DNA of 64,000 bases. Origin: Biomphalaria glabrata (Eukaryota > Mollusca > Gastropoda > Planorbidae). The notes beneath the pieces were generated by a model, which saw nothing but the letters and a program-made list of their open reading frames with translations, was not told where the DNA came from and did no database searches. The position numbers and the translations under genes are program-made. This document shows, one piece after another, positions 12,401 to 21,041 of the stretch (position 1 is the first letter of the stretch; every line of letters begins with the position of its first letter). The stretch spans positions 3,072,001 through 3,136,000 of the forward strand of contig NC_074721.1 of the NCBI RefSeq assembly GCF_947242115.1, given 5' to 3'.

Positions 12401-13893
12401 ATCTCCCTTCCTTTTCCTCCTAGCCATCGACTACTTAATGAGGAGAGCAATGAACCAGACTGCCTTTGGTATTCCATGGCGTGAACAAAACTGAATGACA
12501 GACGTATACTTTGCACCAGACTATACATACTGTCACGGATGAATGTGTGTATGTATGTATAATCTATTTTTACAATCTGCGCGAATGAACGGAAGTGTGT
12601 TGGTTGTTAGACAGAGACCAGCGTGTGTGATATGCAGTAAAGCTGATTAAAGTTTATGTGTTTGATCTAGTGGTTTCATTGTTTTATTTCGTTAACTAGA
12701 ACTGAACCAGGGACACCTAGACGTATTGAGACCTAAGGTAGATTCTATTGAGTTATAATTATAAATAGAATAGGAAAGCTGTGACACATACATAGCCTAC
12801 ATGTATACATACATACATACAAGAATTGCTCGCTTAAGAGTATAGGATTACTTTAGCAACCATATTACACAGAAACTAATGACATGACAGTTAGCTCAGT
12901 GGTAAAAAAAAAAAATCCCTTTCAGACCTTGTCACCTATAGAGCAGATGTAAAGGTCATATGAATCTATGACCGACGGTTAGCAAGGGTGTGAGACCGAC
13001 CACCTTTACTTTCCTAATAAGGATCAATAAAGCAGTCTTAGTCTTAGTCTTAGTCCTAGTCTTAGTCTTAGTCTTAGTCTTAGTCTCAGTCTTAGTCTTA
13101 GTCTTAGTCTTAGTCCTTAGTCTTAGTCTTAGTCCTTGTCTTAGTCTTAGTCTTAGTCTTAGTCTTAGTCTTTGTCTCAGTCTCAGTCTCAGTCTTAGTC
13201 TTAGTCTTAGTCTTAGTCCTTAGTCTTAGTCTTAGTCCTTAGTCTTAGTCTTAGTCTTTAGTCTTAGTCTTAGTCTTAGTCTCAGTCTCAGTCTTAGTCT
13301 TAGTCTTAGTCTTTAGTCTTAGTCTCAGTCTTAGTCTTAGTCTTAGTCTTTAGTCTTAGTCTCAGTCTTAGTCTTAGTCTTAGTCTTTAGTCTTAGTCTT
13401 AGTCTTAGTCTCAGTCTCAGTCTTAGTCTTAGTCTCAATCTTAGTCTTAGTCTTAGTCTTTAGTCTTAGTCTTAGTCTCAGTCTCAGTCTTAGTCTTAGT
13501 CTTAGTCTTAGTCTCAATCTTAGTCTTAGTCTTAGTCTTTAGTCTTAGTCTTAGTCTCAGTCTTAGTCTTAGTCTTAGTCTCAATCTTAGTCTTAGTCTT
13601 AGTCTCAATCTTAGTCTTAGTCTTAGTCTCAATCTTAGTCTTAGTCTCAGTCTTAGTCTTAGTCTTAGTCTCAATCTTAGTCTTAGTCTTAGTCTCAATC
13701 TTAGTCTTAGTCTCAGTCTTAGTCTAACTTTTGATCATAATTCTCACGTTCTTTCTGCCCCACGATTTAAGGTCAGCCTGACAATTACTTCAATGAGGAC
13801 TTTGTCTTCTATTACTCTGCCAGCAGGCGACTCAATGATGTGAAGGCCGACATAATCTCCAGATACGTTTGTGAAATATACATATTTATATAA
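373..13893 (+). CDS. Gene A: secreted PAN/apple-like plus C-type lectin-like protein, 242 aa, five exons
   Basis: Coding exons are 373-433, 4491-4673, 7540-7716, 10986-11171 and 13772-13893. All four introns are GT-AG and phase 1, and every internal exon is a multiple of 3. The ATG has a strong ACCATGG context. Residues 1-20 are a hydrophobic signal peptide (core LKLFFLVYI). Residues 21-82 form a PAN/apple-like domain with Cys 23, 56, 60, 67 and 79. Residues 83-242 are one CTLD: an N-terminal Cys pair (105, 122), the first canonical Cys at 139, the VFVGLDD core near 169-175, QPDN at 204-207, LND at 223-225 and the last Cys in VCE at 236. The two inner canonical cysteines are replaced (F213, A228). 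Gene B is the nearest relative (about 84% identity over the PAN exon). The likely role is extracellular carbohydrate binding; an immune lectin function is inference. The introns are filled with repeats. An AATAAA lies about 90 bp after the stop. Confidence 0.85.
661..2333 (+). mobile_element. Degenerate hAT transposon, 1.67 kb, in intron 1 of gene A
   Basis: The ends are inverted: CAGGGGTTCTCAACC on the left, and the complement of GGTTGAGAACCGCTG on the right. They are flanked by 8-bp target duplications ccctaggc (653-660) and acctaggc (2334-2341), 7 of 8 matching. Position 1105-1464 encodes a 119-aa transposase piece with the LDESTDVAN motif typical of Buster/ZBED5-like hAT transposases. The rest of the transposase is broken up by stops and shifts, so the copy is dead. 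Four shorter elements with the same ends occur in the window (this one plus 9674-9874, 43388-43551 and 45790-45982). Confidence 0.8.
3000..3450 (+). repeat. Dispersed repeat family D, copy 1
   Basis: The core AAACGGCTgTAACGATTTTC is followed by a segment with TTTGGGAA, CTACACTATGAAAA and a G-rich stretch at 3340-3365. Related copies are at 10075-10310, 25800-27000 (split by another element) and 40130-40330 (opposite strand). No coding region was recognised, and the class is unknown. Confidence 0.5.
3676..3860 (-). mobile_element. SINE family 1, partial and degraded
   Basis: On the - strand this matches the tRNA-derived SINE seen best at 17232-17518: the tail region with CTTGCGATCTATAGGGC and the body TGTCATGTGGCCAGCACAACGACC are clear. 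The middle is shortened and the tRNA-like head is scrambled around two copies of a CCCGGGAC-type motif. Confidence 0.65.
4050..4317 (-). mobile_element. SINE family 1, nearly complete
   Basis: Full-length copy on the - strand, from the tRNA-like head (reading GGGGCGCGGTGGCTGAGTG on the complement) to the tail CAGACCTTGCGATCTATAGG. It lies in intron 1 of gene A, about 170 bp before the PAN exon. The B-box-like segment is mutated. Confidence 0.8.
4761..6756. repeat. 27-bp tandem array duplicated together with a 275-bp leader
   Basis: Two blocks of a 27-bp unit (gtagcaacacttttatagg plus tgtaagaa and variants) occupy about 5036-5540 (roughly 19 units) and 5821-6756 (roughly 35 units). Each block follows a 275-bp leader, 4761-5035 and 5546-5820. 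The leaders are offset by exactly 785 bp and differ at only about three positions. The unit length is a multiple of 3, so long open frames appear on both strands (9-residue repeats); these are by-products. It fills most of intron 2 of gene A. Confidence 0.9.
6765..7050 (-). mobile_element. LINE 3' end fragment with RT zinc-knuckle
   Basis: The - strand reads DRGCKLCHLEDAPNEKH then MYLECPLF, a Cys-x2-Cys-x7-His-x4-Cys knuckle of the reverse-transcriptase zinc-binding type, followed by about 50 residues ending in VWASWLKALHN. It is 5' truncated and abuts the 27-bp array. The LINE clade cannot be named from this piece. Confidence 0.6.
7287..7510 (-). mobile_element. SINE family 2, full-length copy
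   Basis: On the - strand the tRNA-like head reads GTGGTCGAGAGGC (box A-like) and carries a GAGGTTCGACAC-type box B. The tail contains GGTCCACAAATGAGATTGG and ends in AGCGCTATATAAAAGC. Other copies are at 9557-9992, 21158-21421 and 39221-39440. It lies 30 bp upstream of the first CTLD exon of gene A. Confidence 0.75.
7986..8735 (-). mobile_element. L2/CR1-like LINE, 3' part with (CTTAGT)n tail
   Basis: On the - strand 8583-8371 encodes a 70-aa RT C-terminal piece with LNKKILETFNGA and LTYGITCWQGNAS, typical of L2/CR1-type elements in which this region follows the palm. It continues, broken, through KIEKILEDN-like and FVPHSVRLYH-like segments to the 3' UTR and a hexamer tail at 7986-8000. The same 3' end is at 15363-15722, and tails are at 10545-10726, 13015 and 59737. 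The element is 5' truncated. Confidence 0.75.
8857..9337. mobile_element. Possible non-autonomous element with GGGCCGG ends
   Basis: The left end reads CAGGGCCGGACTGAAGG and the right end AAATCCGGCCTT, roughly inverted. The interior is AT-rich with no open frame. Similar ends occur at 2811, 28442, 40455, 47332 and 47703, so this is probably a worn copy of that hAT-like group. No target duplication is clear. Confidence 0.35.
9557..9992 (-). mobile_element. SINE family 2 split by a hAT MITE
   Basis: The tail half is 9557-9673 and the head half is 9875-9992, both on the - strand. Joined across the insertion they match the other family 2 copies. The break falls inside the CCTTTAGGCGC segment, and the interrupting element is the hAT MITE at 9674-9874. 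Confidence 0.8.
9674..9874 (+). mobile_element. hAT MITE inserted in a SINE
   Basis: The ends CAGGGGTTCTCAGC and TTGAGAATCGCTG match the larger hAT element at 661-2333. It is flanked by a perfect 8-bp duplication ctttaggc (9666-9673 and 9875-9882). The 201-bp interior keeps only end sequences and a G-run, with no transposase. Confidence 0.85.
10075..10310 (+). repeat. Dispersed repeat family D, copy 2
   Basis: Contains the family core ACGGGCTCTAACGATTT, AACAGTTGATGTATATC and GGGAAAACTCTAGTTTGACC. It matches 25860-25985 closely and 40150-40290 on the opposite strand. No coding sequence is present. Confidence 0.6.
10437..10726 (+). mobile_element. SINE with tRNA-like head and L2-type LINE tail
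   Basis: The head 10440-10520 has a tRNA-like box A region (AGTTTAATTGGTAGATGC) and a good box B (GGGTTCGAAACCC). From about 10540 to 10726 it is the 3' end of the L2-like LINE, with AGGGAACATGAAATGCACC, AAGGATCAATAAAGCAG and a short (TCTTAG)n tail. A tRNA head joined to a LINE 3' tail is the classic SINE plan. No second copy of this fusion is in the window, so an accidental join of a tRNA pseudogene and a truncated LINE is possible. Confidence 0.5.
11595..12545 (+). mobile_element. RTE-like LINE reverse transcriptase fragment
   Basis: One open frame to 12494 carries RT motifs in order: LKNNKAPGLDM, LPKKGNLADCNNWRGI, EQAGFRIGRS, FVDFKKTFDSVHRESLW and TGVRQGCILSPFLF. The frame stops just before the expected FADD motif, where the following codons read YFAPDY, so the catalytic pair is lost. 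The sequence then leaves the LINE. It resembles RTE-type elements often annotated as CFDP2-like; the clade is inferred by recollection of motif style. It lies in intron 4 of gene A. Confidence 0.8.
13015..13727 (+). repeat. (TCTTAG)n hexamer array seeded by an L2-type LINE tail
   Basis: It starts with AAGGATCAATAAAGCAG, the last bases of the L2-like LINE 3' UTR, and then runs for about 690 bp as TCTTAG units with scattered TCTCAG, TCTTTAG and TCAATCT variants. At the three other intact LINE ends the tail is only two to four units. The array ends 45 bp before the last exon of gene A. Confidence 0.85.
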
Positions 13894-13983
13894 CATTTTT
13901 CAAAGGAAAGATTATCTTTGTAAAGTCTCTTGTTTGTTTTTTTTTCTTCTGAAAAATATCATTAGTTTAACAGAGAAGTAATA

Positions 13984-13989
13984 AATAAA
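13984..13989 (+). terminator. Likely polyadenylation signal of gene A
   Basis: AATAAA lies 91 bp after the gene A stop codon. Gene B has AATAAA at almost the same distance (33494), which supports both. Confidence 0.5.
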
Positions 13990-13993
13990 ACAG

Positions 13994-14340
13994 TAATAAC
14001 ATTTGGTTGTTTGATCTTGGGCTCTCTGTGACATACCACTTCTGGTCCTGACGAGAAGTAGTCTACCACAAAGTCTCTTGTATTGATTCTATTGTTCTTA
14101 AGCTCTTTTTTAATGGTTAATATCGTAGAGAACATTTTTTTTCATATAACTGTAAAATCCCTGTCTGGACTGTTCTGGAGATAATTCCAGTACACATACA
14201 ATGGGGCTAAAGGTGGCATTTAAAAAACTTGTTATGAAAATTATATGCTGCATCGGTTGTCGTTCTTGCGTTTACATGTGCTTGTAACTCGTCCGTGAGA
14301 ATGTGTTCACGAAATGTGTGTTGTGTAGTCATTTAGTGTA
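13994..14340. other. No gene recognised
   Basis: AT-rich sequence after the 3' end of gene A. I see no open frame of coding character and no recognised repeat. Confidence 0.4.
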
Positions 14341-14589
14341 TTAATCTTTCTCTCCTAATTAACGACACCATCGTTGATTCGATCTCATTAACTTACAAAT
14401 ATATTTTTTGTTTTTATAAACTTTAATTTGTGTTATATAAAAAGAACATGCATTCTCCTAAAATTGTATACCAAAAGTAACGTTTTCTGATTACAAACAA
14501 AAATGTTATTGAAGGGCAGAATCTACAAAAGTGAAAAATGAACATTTCTGTCAGAACGTGGAAAAATAATTACGGAGAGAAAGAGTTAA
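14341..14589. mobile_element. TTAA-flanked MITE, longer copy
   Basis: 249 bp from TTAA to TTAA. The ends are TTAATCTTTCTCTCC and GGAGAGAAAGAGTTAA, an inverted repeat. The sub-terminal motif CGTTGATTC and the right-hand ATAATTACGGAG are shared with the 81-bp copies, which look like internal-deletion products of this form. Confidence 0.6.
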
Positions 14590-15362
14590 AGCCATACTAA
14601 GCGGACAAGTTTTTTAGTCTCTGGTTATTATTATGTTCAAAACAAACCTTATATCAACTCACTCTGTCTCTCTGGTAAAAAGTTCGTACACGTTAATTTC
14701 TCCAACAGTCAATCTCGGACCGAGCTAAAATTGTGCACACTTTTTTCTTTTACCTGACAACACAAGAATCAATTAAAGAAAACAAACTGTTGATTAACCC
14801 TTGGTAATCAACAGCACGCTAACCACTCTGCTAGTGAGGTACTTATGACAAGAGAAGATAGTATGGTTATATATTGTTAGTTTCAATTTAGAGCGGCGAC
14901 CTATAAAAGGGGATTAATTCAGCTTATACCACTACTGCCGTCAATTACAAGTTCTCTCCTTGTTTGAGATACAGATAAATGAATTAAAACTTTAACAGTA
15001 TTTACTAACTGATAGGCCTTATCACAAACTAATCTGTGTAACATAAGTATGTGAGTGTATGTGAGAGGTCACCAACTGTAAAGGATGTATGAGGGATGAC
15101 CAATGTAAAATAGTTACTAATGTAAATTTCTCGAAAGTAAAGTGCAATCTGGGTTGTATAGTGGGTAGAACAGGTGTTCATATATTTCAGACCATCAACT
15201 GGTCATCAGGTTTTTAATTTATTGGTCACGGACGGACTGCTTCTGGTGCTGGCATCAAAGGGCTTAATACTGATAGTGGCTATTAGTTATAGTTGGAATC
15301 TGAAGCGTTTTAGGACAATAATTTAGTAGCTTAGATTAATTCCTTTGCGGCAAACGATATTT

Positions 15363-15722
15363 TGAACAAACGTGCCTAAGAAAAATTGAAAAAATCTTGG
15401 AAGACAACGGCCACCCGCTCCATCAGAACTACGCCAGGTCGTCGCGAAGTGGGCGACTGCTGTCAATCAAAACAAGAACGGAGCGGTACACAAACTCGTT
15501 CGTACCTCACTCGGTCAGACTCTATCACCGCCACTCATTGATCAGGGAACATGAAATGCACCAAGATACCTGTATGTAGTCGCTGAATGAACTCTTTAAG
15601 TTGTCTGTTGTATTTATGTGTATGTTTCTGTTGTGTTGTCTTTATGTGAGAAAAGAGTCCTTGTAATCACAACAAATTTCCGTAAGGATCAATAAAGCAA
15701 GTCTTAGTCTTAGTCTTAATCT
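15363..15722 (+). mobile_element. L2/CR1-like LINE, 3' end
   Basis: The frame reads KIEKILEDNGHPLH, then RSGRLLSIKTRTERYTNSFV and ends near HQDTCM; this is the C-terminal tail of L2/CR1-type RT proteins. A 3' UTR follows, ending in GGATCAATAAAGCAAG and four TCTTAG-type units. It is 5' truncated at about 15363. Confidence 0.75.
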
Positions 15723-16147
15723 TATTTTATAAACAGCGGAAACATCAAGTGTACCTATGTTAAGATTCCACCCTAGATGGTGCCGAAGATTAACTTGTAG
15801 CCTGTAGGCCTGCTATTGAGATCTAGATTTAGGCGTACAGTTATATAGATCTAAAAGCATTGCGAAAAAAAAACATTAAATGAAAAAAAAAAACTAGGTT
15901 ACAAAGACAGTTTGTGTGGAAACACAAACTCAAAATCGGCCCCCCTAAGTGGTCCGCTCAGGCAGTTACTACAACAACTACACTGTCCGTTGATACCGAA
16001 AGAATAGACGTGCTGTTGAATTGTTAGTTCGACTAACGAATTGATACCACAGGATACGGAGATGTTTAATGTTATTATTATTATATTGTTAATATTCACA
16101 AGTATTTGATAAGCTGATAGTTATGAAGATATAGTTAAACCTTAGGT

Positions 16148-16500
16148 GTCACAAAGACCGCACAATGAATGAAGAGATTAGAAACAGGATTAATACAGCC
16201 ATTGGACCTCACGAAGACCTGCTAACCACTGTCAACAACTCAAACTCACAAGGTCCTCAGGGCTCGAAAAGACCAATCTTCAGGGAACAGTACCAGGAAT
16301 AAGATGAAGACAGAAAAAGCGATGAGAAGACAACATCAAAGAATAGGCGTGTCTGTCAGTAAATGAAACTCTATTAAAGTCAAAGGACAGAGAGGAATGA
16401 AACAAAACGGTAGACAGATCTTGTGTGGTGCCCCAATGGCCCAACAGGCTAAGAGATAGGATAAAGTGAAGTTAAATGTGAACACACCCTAACTGATGTT
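16148..16500 (+). mobile_element. RTE-like LINE, C-terminal fragment
   Basis: Reads EIRNRINTAIGPHEDLLTTV followed by a broken stretch, and near 16375-16465 the terminal part with KDREE and VVPQWPNRLRD. These are C-terminal motifs of the RTE-like family also seen at 63320-63775 (opposite strand) and 42795-42895. Frames shift between pieces. Confidence 0.65.
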
Positions 16501-16651
16501 ATATAATGATTATCTAATTGATCTAATCGTTTTGTAAAGGACCGATCTCATATTTAAAGCCTCAACAAATATAACTCTTCAAGCTTGTAGATATAGTACA
16601 CTATTTGAAGAGGTGATGTGTCTCTTTACATTCCACCTTTTTTTTGGTTGG

Positions 16652-16732
16652 TTAACTCTTTCTCTCCTAACCGACGATACAAACGTTGATTCCATCAGAA
16701 TGTGGTAAATAATTACACAGAGAAGGAGTTAA
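16652..16732. mobile_element. Short TTAA-flanked MITE, copy 3
   Basis: 81 bp from TTAA to TTAA, with ends CTCTTTCTCTCC and AGAGAAGGAG. It is nearly the same as 164-244 in length and core. Confidence 0.6.
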
Positions 16733-17231
16733 ATATCAATGTGCTTGTCTGGATCAATTTCTTTTATTTGATTTTAAACTTTACTGTAATGTTTTCCGTT
16801 GTATAATAAATCACTAGAATATATAAAATGAAAGTTACTTTCCTTTCGAAATGTTTAAATAAAAGACAAAAATACAAATACACACACATCTTATGTTTTA
16901 TTTTATTGTGCAAGAACGTATGTAGGAAACATCTTCCTTATTACCAACATAAACAAATAGAATAAAGAGTAGGTGGTGTTTAGCTCTCCCTGGTTTATCT
17001 CTTACTCTAATATACATAAATCTGAGTCTTCTACTTTTACCTACAACAAATATTGGTTACTGGGCTATGAATTATAGTAATATACGGTTTGTGTAGAAAA
17101 AAGGTCACTCATTTAGAAGTGTCCATTCTCCTAATAGAAGTTTAAGATAAGCAAACTCGGCACTTCTGTAGATGTGTGGCTTGTAGTCCAGCCTTTTCAT
17201 TGACATTTTTCTCCAAGTAAACAAACTCATA

Positions 17232-17518
17232 GGGGGCGCGGTGGTCGAATGGTTAATCGCTTGGCTTCCGAACCTGACGTCCTGGGTTCGAATCCCGGTG
17301 AAGACTGGGATTTTGAATTTCGGGATTTTTAGGGCACCCCTGAGTCCACCCAACTCTAATGGGTACCTGACTTTAGTTGGAGAAAGTAAAGGCAGTTGGT
17401 CGCTGTGCTGGCCACATAACACCCTCCTCGTTAACCGTTGGCCAAAGAAACAGATGACCTTAACATCATCTGCCCCATAGATCGCAAGGTCTGAAAGGGG
17501 GAACTTATATTTTTTTTT
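17232..17518 (+). mobile_element. SINE family 1, best full-length copy
   Basis: The tRNA-like head has GCGCGGTGGTCGAATGGT (box A) and GGGTTCGAATCCC (box B). A conserved body follows (CCACCCAACTCTAATGGGTA, GTGCTGGCCACAT) and an end at ATAGATCGCAAGGTCTGAAA. A 13-bp target duplication aaacaaactcata flanks it (17219-17231 and 17519-17531), as expected for LINE-driven insertion. It is not a tRNA gene, since the head is fused to a long body. Confidence 0.9.
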
Positions 17519-17944
17519 AAACAAACTCATACCCCGTTACTCGTGGCTTGAAGTCCTGCTCCCTAATTAAGATTTACTACCAAATAAACAAACTCGTTTC
17601 TCTCGGTGTCAACATGCTGACATTACGTCCATCCTGACTTAACGTGGCCACCTGTTAATTTATGAATTCAATGTTATGGACTTAACATATAAAAAGGGGG
17701 TGGGAGTTGTTCATCTCTACCTCTGGAGATATTCTCAGACAGCTAGACAGACGACTGGTCAGCGTGACGTAGTTAACTTGCCCACTCAAAGGTCAAGACA
17801 AAGTAAAAAAAAAAGTGTCAGCCATTGCTGTTATGTATGTAATATGCATTTATAATGAAAAGCTTCATTTCTAATTCTTTGTAATAAAAGATGTTATTGT
17901 AATTATCAATGCATGTTTGAATGACCTGTGACAAGTGACATTGA

Positions 17945-18332
17945 GCTGGAATTAGGATTTAAGTGAGGAGGATTCGCGCAACACGTCGACCTCACTCTCT
18001 CGCCCTAAAGCCCATCCTTTTCCGGAAGCAAGATTTGGTCAAGAGTTTGGGTGCAGTGGATGTCCAGAGACTTTCTGTGTGTCTTGTCCTGCTCTAGAGT
18101 GCTCCACAGCACTGTGCTGGTATTTGCCTTTTTATCCGATTTGTCTACATTTGTGAAGTTACGCACAGGCCGCCAAATCCAGACTGCACATGCTAGGTTT
18201 GACAGAACCTCAGTGTACTGAGTGCCTTGGACACGTCAGATACCCTCAACCTGGTTTAGCCGGCCAGTCAAAGCCGTTTCCGGGGTGTGGCCGCTGCGCA
18301 TGCTACAGCTTCTGGGAGTCACAGGTGAGAGT
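17945..18332 (+). repeat. Long dispersed repeat family G, copy 1
   Basis: About 385 bp nearly identical to 27028-27418 (roughly 95%). It shares GGATTTAAGTGAGGAGGATT at the start and CCGGGGTGTGGCCGCTGCGC near the end. No intact open frame runs through both copies. Copy 2 continues about 100 bp further. Class unknown. Confidence 0.7.
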
Positions 18333-18688
18333 TGCTTGAATAAATAAAATGACATTAAAATATATTGAACTAAACAAAATGTAGAAAGAGACGTTGTTTC
18401 ATCTTCTCATAAGAATCTTTTCAAATTTATACCGGATTCTAGAGGGGAGCGTCTGCCACAATATTAACTTAGAACTCTTTGAAGAAGACATTTCAAAATG
18501 TCTCCGCTAATATGAATATTCGAAACTTTCTTGTGTCAGAATAACGGTTTGGAATAGAAATGGTTTTAAAAAGAAATAGAAAAGGGAAACAAATTGATAT
18601 GAAAAAAAGCTCGATTTAAGTGTTTTTCTCTTAGTGTGATCCTCATCATCTGCCCTACAGACCACAAGGTTTGAAAGGTGAAGTTGTG

Positions 18689-18808
18689 GTCCTCAGTGGA
18701 TTTCACAGAATGTTCTATGTTCTTCCTTTTTTTCATAACGTCATACACAGTAGGTCGCCCGACGCCATAAGTCAAAGAAATATCAGTGAGAGTTTGAACC
18801 CCGGTCAT
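18689..18808 (-). pseudogene. pogo/Tigger-like helix-turn-helix fragment
   Basis: The - strand reads ISLTYGVGRPTVYDVMKKRK, close to the CENP-B/pogo-type N-terminal helix-turn-helix (a GVG-x-STV-x-DI-like pattern). Only about 40 residues are recognisable. A SINE family 1 tail (18645-18688) follows directly. It is probably a relic of a pogo-type DNA transposon. Confidence 0.5.
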
Positions 18809-18879
18809 ACCTATTAATATTTTCCCATTGTTCAGGAAGAGATAAAGTTTTATGCTAACGTTTTACCAACATTGTTCAG

Positions 18880-19226
18880 CCTACTTACAACAAGTACCAA
18901 AAACTTCAACAGTATCAAATACGGCAGTCAAACTGCCTGATAGTGATCACAGAAAGAGTCATGAAAATATCACCAACTTAACACAGCAAGAAGGACATAA
19001 TAGGAAGCGAAATTCGCTTATCATGACACTAAGTGCAGACGAAGCATACGCTACATTGTCGCCGAGTCAGCCCCGCGTAGAATTAATGAGTCCAAATAAA
19101 GTCAGTATAGGACTATCAACTGTAATGTATACGACTTCAGGGGAGGTAATCCTTTATAATAGGTCACACACAACCATAGATAACTCTGGCTTCATTGATG
19201 CGTTCGTGCGTCGTGTGCAAGCGTAA
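18880..19226 (+). CDS. Unrecognised open frame, possible last exon of an unknown gene
   Basis: A frame of up to 124 aa runs from ATG 18852 to TAA 19224-19226. A possible splice acceptor (ACATTGTTCAG) ends at 18879, which would start an exon at 18880. The composition is protein-like: Ser/Thr-rich, with HRKSHENITNLTQQE and an EAYATLSPSQP segment, and no low-complexity repeat. AATAAA occurs at 19329, about 100 bp after the stop. No domain is recognised. An in-frame stop at 18843 rules out the upstream acceptor at 18835. It could equally be chance or an old retrocopy. Confidence 0.25.
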
Positions 19227-19979
19227 ATTGCGTCTGAGATCATAGTCGAAACAAGTAAAATAGTTCATCAAATAATGTCCATTCAATTTATTAAATACGT
19301 TATTAAGTAAAATACTCATTCAAATTTTAATAAAAAAAAATTCTAAAACGATGTTCAATATAAATATTAGTAATTAGTTTTAACTGAAATGGCAACAGTA
19401 TAACAATAAACTATCCTGAAATGTCGCTATTGGAGATGTCCACATTTCAAAGTAAATTGTATAAATAGTAAGCTTTGTAGTGCATCCAGTGTTCACAATG
19501 AAAGAAGCTTTGATAAGCTGTGTTGTTTAATAAGTAAAGAATTACTGTTATGTGCTTTTTGACACTAAAGAATCAAAAGTTCAATTTAACGCGTTTCATT
19601 TATCGTGAAAATCTCAAATGACTTGCATATAAAATGGAACCCATCTCAAGATCTAATAAAATAAATCGAAAACAAATGTTTACATTATTAACGTGGGGCC
19701 TTTAATAGTTTTAAAATAAACATTTTGTGTTTTGTTTAGATCGATAGTAAAAGACGATTTGGTGCTACTTTCTTATCATCTGTAGATCTAGATTATTCTA
19801 GCTTTAGATGAATCTATTTGACAGTGTTCTCTCGAAGTCTATTCCGAATGGAACTCTTTCCCTGTAGATCTAGTTAGAGAATTCGAGATTTAGATTTAGA
19901 TATAGATATATTATTTTATATATTACAGACGTTACTCCCCCCCCCCCCAAAAAAAAAAAAAAAAAAAAAGAAAAGATAT

Positions 19980-20227
19980 CCGCTAGAACAAATTCAAACA
20001 AGTGCTCCTTCTTCCTTAGTGCCATTAGAGAATGAAATGGGTTGCCTGAATCAGCCAGGAAAATCAACGACTTAGCAGAGGTTAAGTCATTAAATAACTT
20101 GCATGACTAGATTCACATATGAAATGCGTAGGACATAATTGTCTTCTGTTTTGAAGTAACGTCCTTAATCTATAAGAAGAAGTATATAACAAACACGAGT
20201 TTATATATAAGATAAGATAAGATAAGT
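19980..20227 (+). mobile_element. LINE family J 3' end
   Basis: The coding tail (TGCTCCTTCTTCC ... ATGGGTTGCCTGAATCAGCC) and 3' UTR match the LINE at 54190-55225. It ends in ATAAGATAAGATAAGATAAG. Only the last 250 bp are present. Family J copies occur ten times in the window. Confidence 0.75.
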
Positions 20228-21041
20228 TACATATGACCGAGATCGAGAGTTAAGTTAGTTGGTGAATAGACTTGATGTTCAGACAGTGTAGTCAGTTTTC
20301 GTAGGTAGTCTGTTGGTAAGAGTTGAAGTAGTCACTCAGTGAAATAAGCTGATGAACAGAGTTTTGTGAAGTTGATGACTATATATATAAAGTGAACTTA
20401 AAAAGTTAGCCAAGTAATAAATTATTAAAAGAGTTAATTAAAAGAGTTAATTAAAAGAGTTAATCGTCATGTACAAAGTATATACGTGTATTGAAGTGTT
20501 TTTCAAGACTGTTTGAATTACATGACATGTATTATGCTCATGGAAATTGGATACATCTTTATGTAAATAAGCGTCACATTATAAAGTGAAGACGTCACGT
20601 CTGAAAGTAGTTCCTGTAATCGTTTATGAAGTCCTCGGACTGTATTACTGCGCACAAATGCTAAGCTAATGCTACAGTGTTCATTATTGACAGTTACCTT
20701 GCTAATCTCACGTGGAAATTTTAACTTCTAAATGACCATATTGTATTAATGATTTAAGAATTGTTCGCAAAAGAATAACTTTAACAAGAGCTTCCTATTG
20801 TGAGAAAGACATTCTAAAGAGCCATTGTGTCTGCCGATAACGTTCAAGGGACACAACATAATGACTCCTGTTGATTTATTAAGAAGTCTCATGATAGCAT
20901 GTCACGTTGACCGGAATTTAATTTTTAGTGAAGACGAGTTTAATTCTGTTTTACTTAATAAGCCAATAGTGTGGGTCAATACAGATGCTCTTCGCATTCT
21001 CGCTCTGCTAAATGTCAGAGAAGCGACTCATTGGATAGACC
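20228..21041 (+). other. Upstream region of gene B
   Basis: AT-rich sequence with no recognised repeat. A TATATATAAAG stretch is at about 20378. A 93-codon open frame at 20825-21106 overlaps the gene B signal exon in another frame and shows no domain. The region should hold the gene B promoter and 5' UTR, but I cannot place the start of transcription. Confidence 0.35.

Noticed and set aside
13033-13727. Telomere-like TTAG-containing array
   Set aside because: The unit is TCTTAG, not TTAGGG, and the array begins at a LINE 3' end whose own tail is the same hexamer.
14902-14908. TATAAAA box candidate (another at about 17686)
   Set aside because: Good matches, but no exon can be placed downstream at a fitting distance, so they are not called promoters.
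17240-17310. tRNA gene
   Set aside because: Box A and B are present, but the unit continues into a conserved 200-bp body with a target duplication; it is a SINE.
18836-18879. Earlier splice acceptor for the orphan frame
   Set aside because: An in-frame TAA at 18843-18845 would follow at once.
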